A stretch of DNA of 42,291 nucleotides from CAZMJG01 sp964576365 (GCA_964576365.1 CAZNUT010000004.1:1-42291); one strand, 5' to 3'; positions 1-8,725 are shown, counted from the first letter of the stretch. The notes: a model not told the origin generated them from the letters alone. Numbers and translations: made by a program.

Positions 1-31
1 GCCACCCCGGCTCATGTATTTACCAATAAAA

Positions 32-55
32 TTTAGCTTCTTGTTTTAAGCTAAA
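32..55 (-). terminator. weak terminator-like hairpin after the solute-binding protein gene
   Basis: An 8-bp inverted repeat (TTTAGCTT / AAGCTAAA, 8-base loop) lies about 80 bases after the stop of the solute-binding protein gene. Read on the minus strand it is followed by TTTTATT. The stem has only two G:C pairs, so termination is a guess. Nothing else is visible in bases 1-134. Confidence 0.3.
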
Positions 56-134
56 CAATATACATTTGTCAGATTTTTAACGTTACAAAGTTCATCACTT
101 ATCTTATTAGTCTGCAGCTATTATACATGAAGAT

Positions 135-1505
135 TTATTTTCTGGAAATAGTATATGAATAGGGATAAAAAAGAAAATAGGCTGGCATATCATTAACTAA
201 TATTTTTTGAAAATCAGAATACAAATCTCTTCTATCCTTTAGTTTTCCTGCATTTCTTCCCTGCTCGAGAATAAGATCAATACGATCATTGCGATAACTA
301 CTAATATTGCCTTTTTTTTGAGTTGAGTGCCAAAAAAAATACTGATCGGGGTCTTTGGGCAACATCATGGTCGCGAGAAAAAGCTGAAATGTTTCAGGCA
401 ACTCTCCTGAGAGCACCTCGACTTGCGACTGTATTCCAACCTGTTCAAGCTGATCTTTCACAGTATCTGCTGTTGAGAGATAATCGATATAGGTGGTAAT
501 TGTCAATTTTGCTGACTCAGAAGCTGTTATGTATTTTTTAAATATTTTTGTCGTAGCGGATGGATTGTAAGGGTAAGATTTTACATCAGTTTCATATGCC
601 CAGGAGTTTGGAGGTATAGGGCCTGTTGCTAGTTCGCCTAGATCATTTAATTCGTCTGTATTTATGCTTTGAGCGATAGCATGACGGACATCCCGCTCTT
701 TCAACAGCGAATCTTTCATATTAAAAAAAAGCGCGAGAAGACGAGAATAATCAACAATTTTTTCTACTTCTGAATTTGGATAATGTACAAAAATATCTGC
801 AACTGAAGCCTTTGTCGTAGACATTTGAGTGATCTCACCTAGCTTATAAGCTTGCACCAATTTTGTGTCAGTATCATAAAATTTATAAACTAAAACCGGG
901 TATTCGTCTCTCAGAGGAGTCAATCGTAGTTCTGAAACCGCGTCATCTTGCAATTTCAACTTATCCACTCGATATGTTCCCGCAACGCCCATGAGAGGAT
1001 ACCGGACCACCGGTCTGGTGAGAAATTGTGGAAAAATACGTAGTGGCTTGGGAAGTGTGTAAGTGATAATATAATCGTCCTCCCTGTCAATTTTCACATC
1101 TTTGAATGAATAGTTAATATCAGATGAAGTCAGTTGTTTTCCATCACTCCATACAATATCTTTTTTTAAAACAAACCTGTACGATGCTCCTCCATCTCCC
1201 ATACTCCAACTCTCTGCAAGAAGCGGAATGATTTCACCTCTATCGTTTAGATAAACAAGCCCGTTGGAAATTTTTGATAATACCTCGTCTGGTAGACTAT
1301 CAGGGCGGAATTGTCCGGTCATGCCAATGATGTGTGTATCAGTAGTGAAGCGTCGGATGATATAGGGGGAAAATGAAAATACTGCAATCACAAAGATAAG
1401 ACTGATCAAAAAGCTGATGATCAGCGACTGGATATTTTTTTTAAAAAACGCAAAAAGGAGCCAGTAAAGATAACGCGTATTCTTATATCTGAGTGAAAAC
1501 CTCAT
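135..1505 (-). CDS. membrane-anchored family 5 (peptide-type) extracellular solute-binding protein
   Basis: Probable binding protein of the SBP_bac_5 (DppA/OppA) family, which capture peptides or small ligands outside the membrane. Residues about 25-47 form one hydrophobic helix after a positively charged N-terminus, and there is no lipobox, so it should be tethered by a transmembrane anchor instead of a lipid. The family signature is seen at LAESWSM...YRFVLKKDIVWSDGKQLTSSDINYSF (interrupted here). At 456 residues it is shorter than the usual 500-600. It starts four bases after secG ends and is the last gene of the uvrA-uvrC-secG run. No permease or ATPase genes lie beside it, so transport is unproven and it may act as a receptor or work with a distant permease. 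Confidence 0.82.
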   Translation of the reverse strand: MRFSLRYKNTRYLYWLLFAFFKKNIQSLIISFLISLIFVIAVFSFSPYIIRRFTTDTHIIGMTGQFRPDSLPDEVLSKISNGLVYLNDRGEIIPLLAESWSMGDGGASYRFVLKKDIVWSDGKQLTSSDINYSFKDVKIDREDDYIITYTLPKPLRIFPQFLTRPVVRYPLMGVAGTYRVDKLKLQDDAVSELRLTPLRDEYPVLVYKFYDTDTKLVQAYKLGEITQMSTTKASVADIFVHYPNSEVEKIVDYSRLLALFFNMKDSLLKERDVRHAIAQSINTDELNDLGELATGPIPPNSWAYETDVKSYPYNPSATTKIFKKYITASESAKLTITTYIDYLSTADTVKDQLEQVGIQSQVEVLSGELPETFQLFLATMMLPKDPDQYFFWHSTQKKGNISSYRNDRIDLILEQGRNAGKLKDRRDLYSDFQKILVNDMPAYFLFYPYSYTISRK

Positions 1506-1508
1506 GAA

Positions 1509-1727
1509 CTAGGAAATAAAGAAAATCGCAACAGATACACAAAAAAATAAAAATATGAAAAGATAGGCTAAATAAAGAGTCAACCGTTCGACTCCCCGTC
1601 TGGTTTGATACAACTCGCCTCCTCCACCCCAGGCACTCCCCAGACCCGCACCTTTTCCTTGTAAAAGAATAAGGATTACGATGATCACTGAAAATGCGAT
1701 GTTGAGTGAAAGCAGCAATGTATGCAT
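1509..1727 (-). CDS. secG: preprotein translocase subunit SecG
   Basis: Small accessory subunit of the SecYEG protein-export channel in the cytoplasmic membrane. The 72-residue product has two hydrophobic helices (about residues 2-21 and 50-71) separated by the typical glycine-rich loop LLQGKGAGLGSAWGGGGE. The ATG at 1727 is preferred over a TTG one codon earlier because a perfect TATAAT sits six bases upstream of it. The gene starts about eight bases after the uvrC stop, so it may be read both from the upstream genes and from its own promoter. The length is normal for the family. Confidence 0.92.
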   Translation of the reverse strand: MHTLLLSLNIAFSVIIVILILLQGKGAGLGSAWGGGGELYQTRRGVERLTLYLAYLFIFLFFCVSVAIFFIS

Positions 1728-1733
1728 CAAGAT

Positions 1734-1739
1734 ATTATA
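1734..1739 (-). promoter_or_regulatory. -10 box TATAAT, 6 bases before secG ATG
   Basis: Perfect TATAAT on the minus strand, overlapping the end of uvrC. The six-base gap to the ATG would put the transcript start at or next to the start codon (leaderless mRNA). No clear -35 box was identified. Confidence 0.5.
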
Positions 1740-3036
1740 ACATTATTTTTTTCTCCCTCAAAGTGACATGATATTTTTTAGCAAAACGGTGAGCTTCATC
1801 CCGAAGCGCTTGCACAAGCATAAAGCCAGGATTATCGCGAGGAGGCCTCAGGAGAGGAAAGTCTTCAATACCGATGACAAGTCTATCAGGTCGCTTTGCA
1901 ATACCAATAAGCGGTATGTTGATTTTTAATTCGCTCAATACCTTTCGCGCTACACGTACTTGCGGTTTACCCCCGTCTACAACAACCAGATCTGGGAGCT
2001 GCCACTCTTTTTTAAATCTTCGATGTAGCACTTCATAAAACATTTCGAAATCAGATTCGGCTGAAAAATTTTTTATTTTAAACCGGCGGTATTCTTTTTT
2101 GTCACTTAGTCCCTGAGTAAAGACAACAAGTGAAGCTGTGCTTTCACGAAATGCGAATGTACTCATATCGTAGCATTCAATCCGTTCTAGGGTTATTTCT
2201 GAAAAAAAAGGATGAAGCAAATGGCGCAGGTGCTTGACCTGCGATACTGATGTGTTTACTGCATCTGGTTGGTCACCAAAATGCTTTTTGATAATCAACC
2301 TCTCAAGTTTGTAAAGCGAATTACGCAGAGGGATGGCTTGTTCAAACTCTTCTGAACTGACACATTCATCAATCCGTTTTTGAAGTTTCTTTTCTATTGC
2401 TTCAGTTTTTCCCTCAAGAATACGGGAAACTGAGCGAATATTTCTACGATAGAGTGTTTGAAGATGTTTTTTCTTGACTTCATCTTTTATCCGTTCGATC
2501 GCCGATGGACAAGGATCGCACAAACCGATTTTTGAATAGAAACATGATTGTTTCGACAGTTTTTTTTGCATACAAAAAGGGAAAATTCTCCGTAGTTCCC
2601 TTAGAAGTGATAAAACCACTCGCATTGACGAAAAAGGTCCGAAATAATGAGATAAACCATCGTTCTCTAATCTTGTCACTAAAATTCGCGGATATACTTC
2701 TTTTTGTGTAATTTTGATATAGAGAAAACTTTTATCATCTCGCCAACGAACATTGTATTGTGGCTTATGAGTGCGAATAAGATGCGCTTCATAGATCAAA
2801 GCCTTGAACTCTGAATCTGTTATCACGTACTCTACACGGTCTGATTGGCTAAAAATAGCAGCTTCTTTTGTGTCGGTTTTTGCATCTTCAAAATGTGAAA
2901 GAAGTCGAGCTCGCAGATTTACAGACTTACCGATATATATGTATTCATTGCCTTTTTTAAAAAGATAAACACCAATAGTGGTAGGCGCTTCGCTGAGAGT
3001 AGATCTATTAAACGAGGTTATTGTACCGTTCTGCAT
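1735..3036 (-). CDS. uvrC: excinuclease ABC subunit C, short form without HhH
   Basis: Nuclease subunit of nucleotide excision repair; makes the 3' and 5' incisions on UvrB-marked DNA. Visible parts in order: N-terminal GIY-YIG nuclease (GVYLF ... YIYIGKS, residues about 20-50), a four-cysteine cluster (PFCMQKK ... CFYSKIGLCDPC, about 150-180) matching the family's Fe-S site, a UVR motif near 205-245, and the RNase H-like 5' nuclease with ECYDMS, VVDGGKPQ and RDEAHRFA. At 433 residues it lacks the C-terminal tandem HhH region of the usual ~600-residue protein; the stop comes a few residues after RDEAHRFA and secG follows at once, so this is a real short form. It starts one base after the uvrA stop, so the two are probably co-transcribed. 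Confidence 0.94.
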   Translation of the reverse strand: MQNGTITSFNRSTLSEAPTTIGVYLFKKGNEYIYIGKSVNLRARLLSHFEDAKTDTKEAAIFSQSDRVEYVITDSEFKALIYEAHLIRTHKPQYNVRWRDDKSFLYIKITQKEVYPRILVTRLENDGLSHYFGPFSSMRVVLSLLRELRRIFPFCMQKKLSKQSCFYSKIGLCDPCPSAIERIKDEVKKKHLQTLYRRNIRSVSRILEGKTEAIEKKLQKRIDECVSSEEFEQAIPLRNSLYKLERLIIKKHFGDQPDAVNTSVSQVKHLRHLLHPFFSEITLERIECYDMSTFAFRESTASLVVFTQGLSDKKEYRRFKIKNFSAESDFEMFYEVLHRRFKKEWQLPDLVVVDGGKPQVRVARKVLSELKINIPLIGIAKRPDRLVIGIEDFPLLRPPRDNPGFMLVQALRDEAHRFAKKYHVTLREKKIML

Positions 3037-3037
3037 A

Positions 3038-5959
3038 TTATTGCTTGTTGCGTTTGGGGGGAGTGATAAAGCGCTTGAGATACCGGCCAGTATGTGAAGC
3101 CTTCACATCGAGTATACCTTCTAAATCTCCCTGATATATCACTTGTCCTCCTCCATCCCCACCTTCTGGTCCCATATCTACAATATACTGTGCATTTTTA
3201 ATAACATCCAGATTGTGTTCAATCACGATTACCGTATTACTTTGGCCTACTAATTCATGAAGTGCATCAAGCAACTTTTGTACATCAGCGAAATGAAGAC
3301 CTGTTGTTGGCTCGTCAAGAATATACAGCGTATGTCCACGCCCGGCACGGGATAATTCATCTGCTAGCTTGATACGTTGAGCCTCTCCTCCAGAAAAAGT
3401 AGGAGCAGGTTGTCCAAGCTGAATATAACCTAGACCTACTTTTTTGAGAAAGCTGAGTTTCAACACTAAGTGCTGGTGGTTTTGAAAAAAATCCGAAGCT
3501 TCATCAACTGTCATTTCCAACACGTCAAAAATAGTTTTTCCTTTATACATGACCTCAAGGGTCTCTCTATTGTACCGTTTACCTTGGCACACATCGCATT
3601 TGATGTACACATCTGACAAAAATTGCATTTCGATTTTGAGTACTCCGGCGCCCTGACATTTTTCACATCGTCCACCTTTGACGTTAAACGAAAATCGACC
3701 TTTCTGAAAACCTCGTGCCCTCGCTTCGACAGTTCCGGCAAAAATATCACGAATTTCATCAAACATACCAACATAAGTTGCTGGATTGGATCTTGGCGTT
3801 CTTCCAATAGGAGACTGATCCACCAAATATACCCGATCAATGTACTGATGTCCCTCAAGACGTTTGTATTCACCTATAAACTCATTCCATTGATTTTGTA
3901 AATGAAGCTTGAGGGCAGGGTACAATGTTTCAGTAATCAACGTTGATTTACCAGATCCAGATACACCCGTTATGGCGATAAGATTATGTAGTGGAAATTT
4001 GACAGTGACATGTTTGAGATTAAATTGCGATGCTTCATGGATTGTGATCGTGCCTCGATCGCTTACCAGCTTGCGTGAGGTCCGCTCTATCTCCTGTCTC
4101 CCCGAAAGAAACTTACCTGTGAGTGAATTGTCACTTTTCTCCATTTCTTTCAATGTTCCGGCAAAAGTGATATGACCACCGTCTTTCCCTGCTTTTGGGC
4201 CAAGCTCTATGAGGTAATCTGCAGATTCCATGGTTTCCTGATCGTGTTCGACCACAATGAGCGTATTTCCCAAATCTTTCAAATTGTGAAGCGTTTGAAT
4301 AAGTGCTGAAACATCGCGTGGATGAAGGCCTATCGATGGCTCATCAAGCACATATAAAACTCCAGACAATCCGGTACCGATCTGAGATGCAAGTCTGATG
4401 CGCTGCAACTCACCTCCTGAAAGGGATTTTGCAGCTCGAGAAATAGTAAGATATGAAAGCCCGACATTATCAAGAAATGTCATACGGATCACTATTTCTT
4501 TCAAAATAGATTTTGCTATCTCGCTTTCATACTGATTCATCTCGATGGTGGGCATGTCTGATTGAGTTTTATCGGTCTTCTGACCAAAAAAAGTGAGGAG
4601 ATGTTTGATGGACCAGTTGGTGATCTCTGCGATATGAAAACCATTTATGGTGATAGAAAGTACTTCTGGCTTTAATCTTGTTCCACGACAGTCTGCACAT
4701 ACCTCCTCCCGCATATATTTCATCAGGTCCCAGCTTTGTCCCTCACTTTCAAAGTATCGTTTTTCGAGATCATGCACAAGGCCGTTCCATGTTTCGCTGA
4801 TTGTGGTCTGATTACCAAAGCGATTTTCACCTTTCACCTGATAGGTTCTGCCGTTTCCAAAAAGAATTACTTTTTTCTGTGCATCAGTCCATGTACTTAT
4901 CGGCTGGTCAAGCGGTACTCCCATATCCTCAGACATGGTTTTTATGAGTCGCAAATACCATGTATTCTGAAAATAAAATTTGGTGTATGGGATAAGCCCG
5001 CCCTCATTCATGCTGAGGTTTGGATTGAGGAGAAGATCCGGGTCAATTTTATACGTAGTACCTATACCTTTGCATTTTGCGCATGCACCAAGCGGTGAAT
5101 TAAATGAAAACATGCGAGGTTCTATCTCAGGCAGAGAAAGACCGCAATTCGGACAGGATAATTTTTCTGAAAAAAGATGTTCACTCTCCCCTACCTTGAG
5201 AATGACCAGTCCGTCTGACAGCCCTGTAGACTGCTCGATGTCACTGGTGAGGCGAGAACGGATGTTTGCAAGAAATACCTCATCTGATAGGTCTTTATGA
5301 AAAAAACTCAATGTATCAATCTTCACTTCAATGGTGTGTTTGTTGGTTTTTATTAAATCTATATCATCATTAAGGGAGAAATCATGCCCGTCAACTCTCA
5401 CTTCTTTATATCCTTTACTTCTGATATTGACAAACAGATCACGAAATTCTCCTTTACGATTGCGTACTACGGGTGAAAGTAAGAGTGCTTGGTGAGGCTT
5501 GATACCGTCGCTTTTTGACTCTCGTTTCATGTGGGCGATCATGTCCGCGCTTATTTCGTCAACTGAGCGTTTTTTTATCTCAATTTTGCAGTTTGGACAG
5601 TGTGGATGCCCAATTCTTGCAAAAAGGACTCTCAGGTAATCATAAATTTCCGTGATGGTACCCACTGTAGAGCGAGGATTGTGCGACACAGTTTTCTGAT
5701 CAATAGAGATTGAGGGTGAAAGCCCTTCAATGAAATCTACATCCGGCTTATCCATGATCCCCAAGAATTGACGCGCATAGGCAGAAAGAGATTCTACATA
5801 GCGGCGTTGCCCTTCTGCATAAATAGTATCGAAAGCAAGAGAAGATTTGCCGGAACCAGAAACACCGGTGAAAACGACAAACTGATTTTTGGGTATCTCG
5901 ACATCGATATTTTTGAGATTATGCTGTCGTGCCCCTTTGATGCGGATTATATTGAGCAT
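3038..5959 (-). CDS. uvrA: excinuclease ABC subunit A
   Basis: Damage-sensing ATPase of nucleotide excision repair; it dimerises, scans DNA with UvrB and loads UvrB at lesions. The 973-residue product has two ABC modules: Walker A GVSGSGKSSLAFDTIYAEGQ near the N-terminus and GVSGSGKSTLITETL in the second half; signatures SLSGGELQRIRLA and TFSGGEAQRIKLA; Walker B LYVLDEPSIGLHP and LYILDEPTTGLHF. Cysteine pairs of the zinc modules are present (CPNC, CPNCG...CAKC, CEKC...CDVC). Length is normal. The start follows a TACACT box by six bases. Its neighbours uvrC (downstream) and uvrB (upstream, one small gene between) make a complete uvr cluster. Confidence 0.97.
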   Translation of the reverse strand: MLNIIRIKGARQHNLKNIDVEIPKNQFVVFTGVSGSGKSSLAFDTIYAEGQRRYVESLSAYARQFLGIMDKPDVDFIEGLSPSISIDQKTVSHNPRSTVGTITEIYDYLRVLFARIGHPHCPNCKIEIKKRSVDEISADMIAHMKRESKSDGIKPHQALLLSPVVRNRKGEFRDLFVNIRSKGYKEVRVDGHDFSLNDDIDLIKTNKHTIEVKIDTLSFFHKDLSDEVFLANIRSRLTSDIEQSTGLSDGLVILKVGESEHLFSEKLSCPNCGLSLPEIEPRMFSFNSPLGACAKCKGIGTTYKIDPDLLLNPNLSMNEGGLIPYTKFYFQNTWYLRLIKTMSEDMGVPLDQPISTWTDAQKKVILFGNGRTYQVKGENRFGNQTTISETWNGLVHDLEKRYFESEGQSWDLMKYMREEVCADCRGTRLKPEVLSITINGFHIAEITNWSIKHLLTFFGQKTDKTQSDMPTIEMNQYESEIAKSILKEIVIRMTFLDNVGLSYLTISRAAKSLSGGELQRIRLASQIGTGLSGVLYVLDEPSIGLHPRDVSALIQTLHNLKDLGNTLIVVEHDQETMESADYLIELGPKAGKDGGHITFAGTLKEMEKSDNSLTGKFLSGRQEIERTSRKLVSDRGTITIHEASQFNLKHVTVKFPLHNLIAITGVSGSGKSTLITETLYPALKLHLQNQWNEFIGEYKRLEGHQYIDRVYLVDQSPIGRTPRSNPATYVGMFDEIRDIFAGTVEARARGFQKGRFSFNVKGGRCEKCQGAGVLKIEMQFLSDVYIKCDVCQGKRYNRETLEVMYKGKTIFDVLEMTVDEASDFFQNHQHLVLKLSFLKKVGLGYIQLGQPAPTFSGGEAQRIKLADELSRAGRGHTLYILDEPTTGLHFADVQKLLDALHELVGQSNTVIVIEHNLDVIKNAQYIVDMGPEGGDGGGQVIYQGDLEGILDVKASHTGRYLKRFITPPKRNKQ

Positions 5960-5965
5960 CCGTAT

Positions 5966-5971
5966 AGTGTA
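5966..5971 (-). promoter_or_regulatory. -10-like TACACT, 6 bases before uvrA ATG
   Basis: Minus-strand TACACT (two mismatches to TATAAT) with the same six-base gap to the start codon seen at other genes here. The match is weaker than at secG or uvrB. Confidence 0.35.
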
Positions 5972-6041
5972 CCTTCTGATGAGAAATTATTCAACCAGCG
6001 TGAAAATCAGGGTGAATGTTATCGTAATAAGAATCTATATT

Positions 6042-6305
6042 TTATTGCAAAGATGAAGAAGTTAATGTATACGGCTCCATGTCAATGGTGTCGATTGGTA
6101 AATCTGCCATATTCTCTCTCCTTTGGAGATTGCGGTATGCCCCAGCAAGCACCAAAAACCCAATAGGTGGATTGACCGCAATGCCAACAAGACCCGTCAA
6201 GCCGACTATCATCTCACCTGTTCTATGAATCACATCGTCATGCAAAGTTATTTCCGCAACACGATCACCTTCTTGCAGTATAAAATTCGGGTCAATTTCA
6301 ATCAT
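6042..6305 (-). CDS. small uncharacterised protein between uvrB and uvrA
   Basis: I do not recognise this 87-residue protein. It is acidic at the start (MIEIDPNFILQEGDRVAEITLHDD), then has a hydrophobic, glycine-rich middle (MIVGLTGLVGIAVNPPIGFLVLAGAYRNLQRREN) that could be one membrane hairpin or a packed helix pair, and a polar tail. The ATG at 6305 is preferred over an upstream TTG because TATAAT ends six bases before it. It lies 21 bases after uvrB and about 80 bases before uvrA on the same strand. A link to DNA repair is suggested only by position. Confidence 0.7.
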   Translation of the reverse strand: MIEIDPNFILQEGDRVAEITLHDDVIHRTGEMIVGLTGLVGIAVNPPIGFLVLAGAYRNLQRRENMADLPIDTIDMEPYTLTSSSLQ

Positions 6306-6311
6306 ATTGAG

Positions 6312-6317
6312 ATTATA
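6312..6317 (-). promoter_or_regulatory. -10 box TATAAT, 6 bases before the small gene at 6305
   Basis: Perfect TATAAT on the minus strand in the 21-base gap after uvrB, six bases before the ATG. It predicts an internal leaderless promoter inside the uvr cluster and decides the start of this gene. Confidence 0.5.
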
Positions 6318-6326
6318 CCACAAACA

Positions 6327-8489
6327 TCAAATTTTGAGCTCCCTTATTTTGTCACGAAGGATGATGGCTGATTCGAAATCCATTTCGTCTGCTGATTTCT
6401 TCATTTCTGCCTGAAGTTTTTTCACCATGCGCTTCTTATCGACACCTGTCATCGTATCTGCTTTGATCTCATCCAGCTTTTTCATATCAAACTGAGTGCG
6501 GATTTTATCAAAAGCCATCAGATCTTCCTCTGCACGTTCGACGATCTTTTCCCGGATCGGCTTGTAAACTGTTTTTGGATCTATGCCATGCTCTTTGTTG
6601 TATTTTGACTGATACTCGCGCCGGCGCTTGATCTCATCAACTGCTGCATTGATAGATCTGGTCATTTTATCTGCATATAGTATCACTTCTCCATCGACAT
6701 TCCGTGCTGCGCGTCCCATAGTCTGAATAAGTGAGGTGCGTGAGCGCAAAAAGCCTTCTTTATCTGCATCCAGAATGGCAACAAGTGTGACTTCGGGCAA
6801 ATCCAGTCCTTCTCGCAGGAGATTAACACCGATGAGCACGTCGAATTCACTCTTACGGAGATTATCCAGGACGTCCGAACGTTCGAGCGTGTGCACATCT
6901 GAATGTAAATAGGCTGCCCGAATCTCTTTTTCCTTCAAAAATTCAGTGAGATCTTCAGCTGTTTTCTTGGTCAGAGTCGTGACAAGGACTTTTTCCTGTT
7001 TAACTACCCGTTTTTCTATTTCAGCTATCAGATCGGGTATTTCCTTTTCTGCCGGACGGATAGTGATCTGTGGATCAATGATACCTGTGGGGCGAATGAG
7101 TTGTTCGACGATTCCATCGTGTAACGTGTAGCGTGTAGCGCGTAACATTTCTTTTTGTGTATTTTCTAATCCGACTAAAGATCCTGAATCGAGTTCAGGA
7201 TGACTGATTGACTGAGTAGCTGAATCGCTGAGTTGCTTGCTCTCTCCTTTCGCCATCTCTACCTCCCATTCGTCAGGTGTGGCCGAAACATACACAAAGT
7301 GTTTTGGCACACGGTAAAACTCATCAAATTTCAACGGTCTGTTGTCGTAGGCTGATTGTAACCGGAATCCATACTCGATAAGCGTTCTTTTTCTGCTGTG
7401 ATCACCATTGAACATACCCCGGATCTGCGGCACAGTCATATGCGATTCATCAATCACAACTAGATACTGATCACCATATGCATGTTTAAAATAATCGAGC
7501 AAACTATAGGGTGGATCACCTGGCTTTCTTCCGTCAAAATACCTCGAGTAATTTTCTATACCATTTACATATCCAACTTCTTTGATAAGCTCCAGATCAT
7601 AATTTACCTTTCTCAGAAGACGGCTCGCTTCAGCATCCTTACCCTGACTTTTGAGCGCCTGATGCTCTCGGGCCAGATCCGCCCGGATTTGCGCGTCTGC
7701 GGACAAAAAAGCGTCTGAATTTGCAAGGTATAGTTTTGCCGGATAAATGGCTACCATATCTGCAAGAGCATTGCGGATTGCCGTGTGCGGGATCTGTTCA
7801 CCGGTAAGAGAATCAATATATTCCAGACTTTTGATCCGTCCGTATTCTTCGGTGATGCGCACTGAATAATCTTCGTAAGGCAGATAAATATCCATATGAT
7901 TGCCACGCATCCGAAATGTCCCGCGATGAAAATCAAACTCGGATCGCTCGTATAAAAGCCCGGTGAGTCGCACAGCAAGTTTTTTCCAGTCTATAGGATC
8001 TCCTATCTTGAGAGCGATCTGGAATTTGCCATATTCTGACGGTGAGCCAATATTATAAATACAAGACACCGATGCGACCACGATCACATCCTTGCGGGAA
8101 AGAATATTAGTAGTCGATTGAAGTCGTAATTTATCAATCAACTCATTGATCTCAGCCTCTTTTTCAATATAAGTATCTGTGGTAGGGATATACGCCTCAG
8201 GTTGATAATAATCGTAATAAGAGACAAAATAAGAAACTGCATTTTGAGGAAAAAAATCCCTGAATTCCTGATACAGTTGTCCCGCTAGAGTTTTATTGTG
8301 AGATATGATGAGGGTTGGTATATTCAGCTTCTGAATGACGTTTGCGATCGTAAAAGTCTTTCCTGATCCTGTCACACCGAGTAAAACCTGATTTTTCCGC
8401 TTTTCTTCAATACCCCGGACCAATTGATCAATAGCATGTGGTTGATCTCCGGTTGGCTGAAATCGGGAAACAAGCTGAAATTGATGCAT
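6327..8489 (-). CDS. uvrB: excinuclease ABC subunit B with a repeat-derived insertion
   Basis: Helicase-like damage verifier of nucleotide excision repair. The 720-residue protein shows Walker A (LLGVTGSGKTFTIANVI), the beta-hairpin region (SYYDYYQPEAYIP), DESH of motif II (VVIDESHMTVPQI), motif III-type FVYVSATP, motif V/VI (GVNLLREGLDLPEV, QTMGRAARN) and a C-terminal UVR motif that contacts UvrC. Compared with usual UvrB (SATP..E.E......VEQ.IRPTG) there are about 40 extra residues, 415-458, encoded by a palindromic element flanked by 7- and 8-base tandem repeats (bases 7119-7241). The frame stays open, so the loop is probably translated and tolerated. TATAAT lies five bases before the ATG. 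Confidence 0.97.
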   Translation of the reverse strand: MHQFQLVSRFQPTGDQPHAIDQLVRGIEEKRKNQVLLGVTGSGKTFTIANVIQKLNIPTLIISHNKTLAGQLYQEFRDFFPQNAVSYFVSYYDYYQPEAYIPTTDTYIEKEAEINELIDKLRLQSTTNILSRKDVIVVASVSCIYNIGSPSEYGKFQIALKIGDPIDWKKLAVRLTGLLYERSEFDFHRGTFRMRGNHMDIYLPYEDYSVRITEEYGRIKSLEYIDSLTGEQIPHTAIRNALADMVAIYPAKLYLANSDAFLSADAQIRADLAREHQALKSQGKDAEASRLLRKVNYDLELIKEVGYVNGIENYSRYFDGRKPGDPPYSLLDYFKHAYGDQYLVVIDESHMTVPQIRGMFNGDHSRKRTLIEYGFRLQSAYDNRPLKFDEFYRVPKHFVYVSATPDEWEVEMAKGESKQLSDSATQSISHPELDSGSLVGLENTQKEMLRATRYTLHDGIVEQLIRPTGIIDPQITIRPAEKEIPDLIAEIEKRVVKQEKVLVTTLTKKTAEDLTEFLKEKEIRAAYLHSDVHTLERSDVLDNLRKSEFDVLIGVNLLREGLDLPEVTLVAILDADKEGFLRSRTSLIQTMGRAARNVDGEVILYADKMTRSINAAVDEIKRRREYQSKYNKEHGIDPKTVYKPIREKIVERAEEDLMAFDKIRTQFDMKKLDEIKADTMTGVDKKRMVKKLQAEMKKSADEMDFESAIILRDKIRELKI
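7119..7146 (-). repeat. four tandem 7-base repeats inside uvrB
   Basis: Read on the plus strand: gtgtaac, gtgtagc, gtgtagc, gcgtaac, exactly 28 bases. They encode part of the extra loop of UvrB (LRATRYTLH). Similar 7-base tandem arrays occur in asnB and gatB in this window. Confidence 0.85.
7181..7201 (-). repeat. palindromic GTCATCCTGA-type element inside uvrB
   Basis: Perfect 8-bp arms (atcctgaa / ttcaggat) around a 5-base loop, followed by gac. In the uvrB frame it is translated as SHPELDSGS. A near-identical copy is at 37055-37075 in asnB and a decayed one at 40254-40283 between lemA and htpX. Such dispersed palindromes resemble the REP and RPE classes known from other bacteria; the family here is not identified. 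Confidence 0.85.
7202..7241 (-). repeat. five degenerate 8-base repeats next to the uvrB palindrome
   Basis: Plus-strand units gactgatt, gactgagt, agctgaat, cgctgagt, tgcttgct follow the palindrome without a gap. They encode SKQLSDSATQSI in UvrB. A cleaner 8-base array with related units (gagtagct) lies at 36623-36654 in asnB, also beside a dispersed element. Confidence 0.7.
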
Positions 8490-8494
8490 GCTGT

Positions 8495-8500
8495 ATTATA
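8495..8500 (-). promoter_or_regulatory. -10 box TATAAT, 5 bases before uvrB ATG
   Basis: Perfect minus-strand TATAAT five bases upstream of the uvrB start and overlapping the end of the upstream small gene. It predicts a leaderless uvrB transcript. I saw no LexA-like operator nearby. Confidence 0.5.
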
Positions 8501-8690
8501 CCTGCTCTTCTTTAGGCTGCGCATCAGGTTGTGGAGCTGGATTTACATTCTCTTCAAAAAATCGTGGTGGTTGAACAGCAGTCTGCTCTGGTTTATGGTT
8601 AAAACCACTAGTAGAAAATGGAGCCACCTCACTTAAAGTAGCGCCTGATGGCATTACATCTTCATCTCCTGGCGGCTGATATTCGCTCAT
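8496..8690 (-). CDS. short proline-rich, probably disordered protein
   Basis: Unrecognised 64-residue protein, rich in Pro, Glu, Gln and Ser (MSEYQPPGDEDVMPSG ... PAPQPDAQPKEEQV) with no predicted helix, membrane segment or cysteine. It is probably intrinsically disordered. It ends six bases before the uvrB start and its end overlaps the uvrB -10 box. A TATAAT on the minus strand (8720-8725) lies 29 bases before its ATG, in the region shared with divergent rsmI. Function unknown; a chance open frame is possible. Confidence 0.55.
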   Translation of the reverse strand: MSEYQPPGDEDVMPSGATLSEVAPFSTSGFNHKPEQTAVQPPRFFEENVNPAPQPDAQPKEEQV

Positions 8691-8719
8691 ATGTATTTAA
8701 AAATGTGTAATAGATAAGT

Positions 8720-8725
8720 ATTATA
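8720..8725 (-). promoter_or_regulatory. -10 box TATAAT for the 64-residue protein gene
   Basis: Perfect minus-strand TATAAT, 29 bases before the ATG at 8690, so here a short leader of about 20 bases is expected. It is back to back with the rsmI -10 box at 8746. Confidence 0.4.

Noticed and set aside
1735..3036. UvrC shortened by a frameshift
   Set aside because: The stop follows the RNase H-like domain directly and secG begins at once; no HhH residues are found in any frame there.
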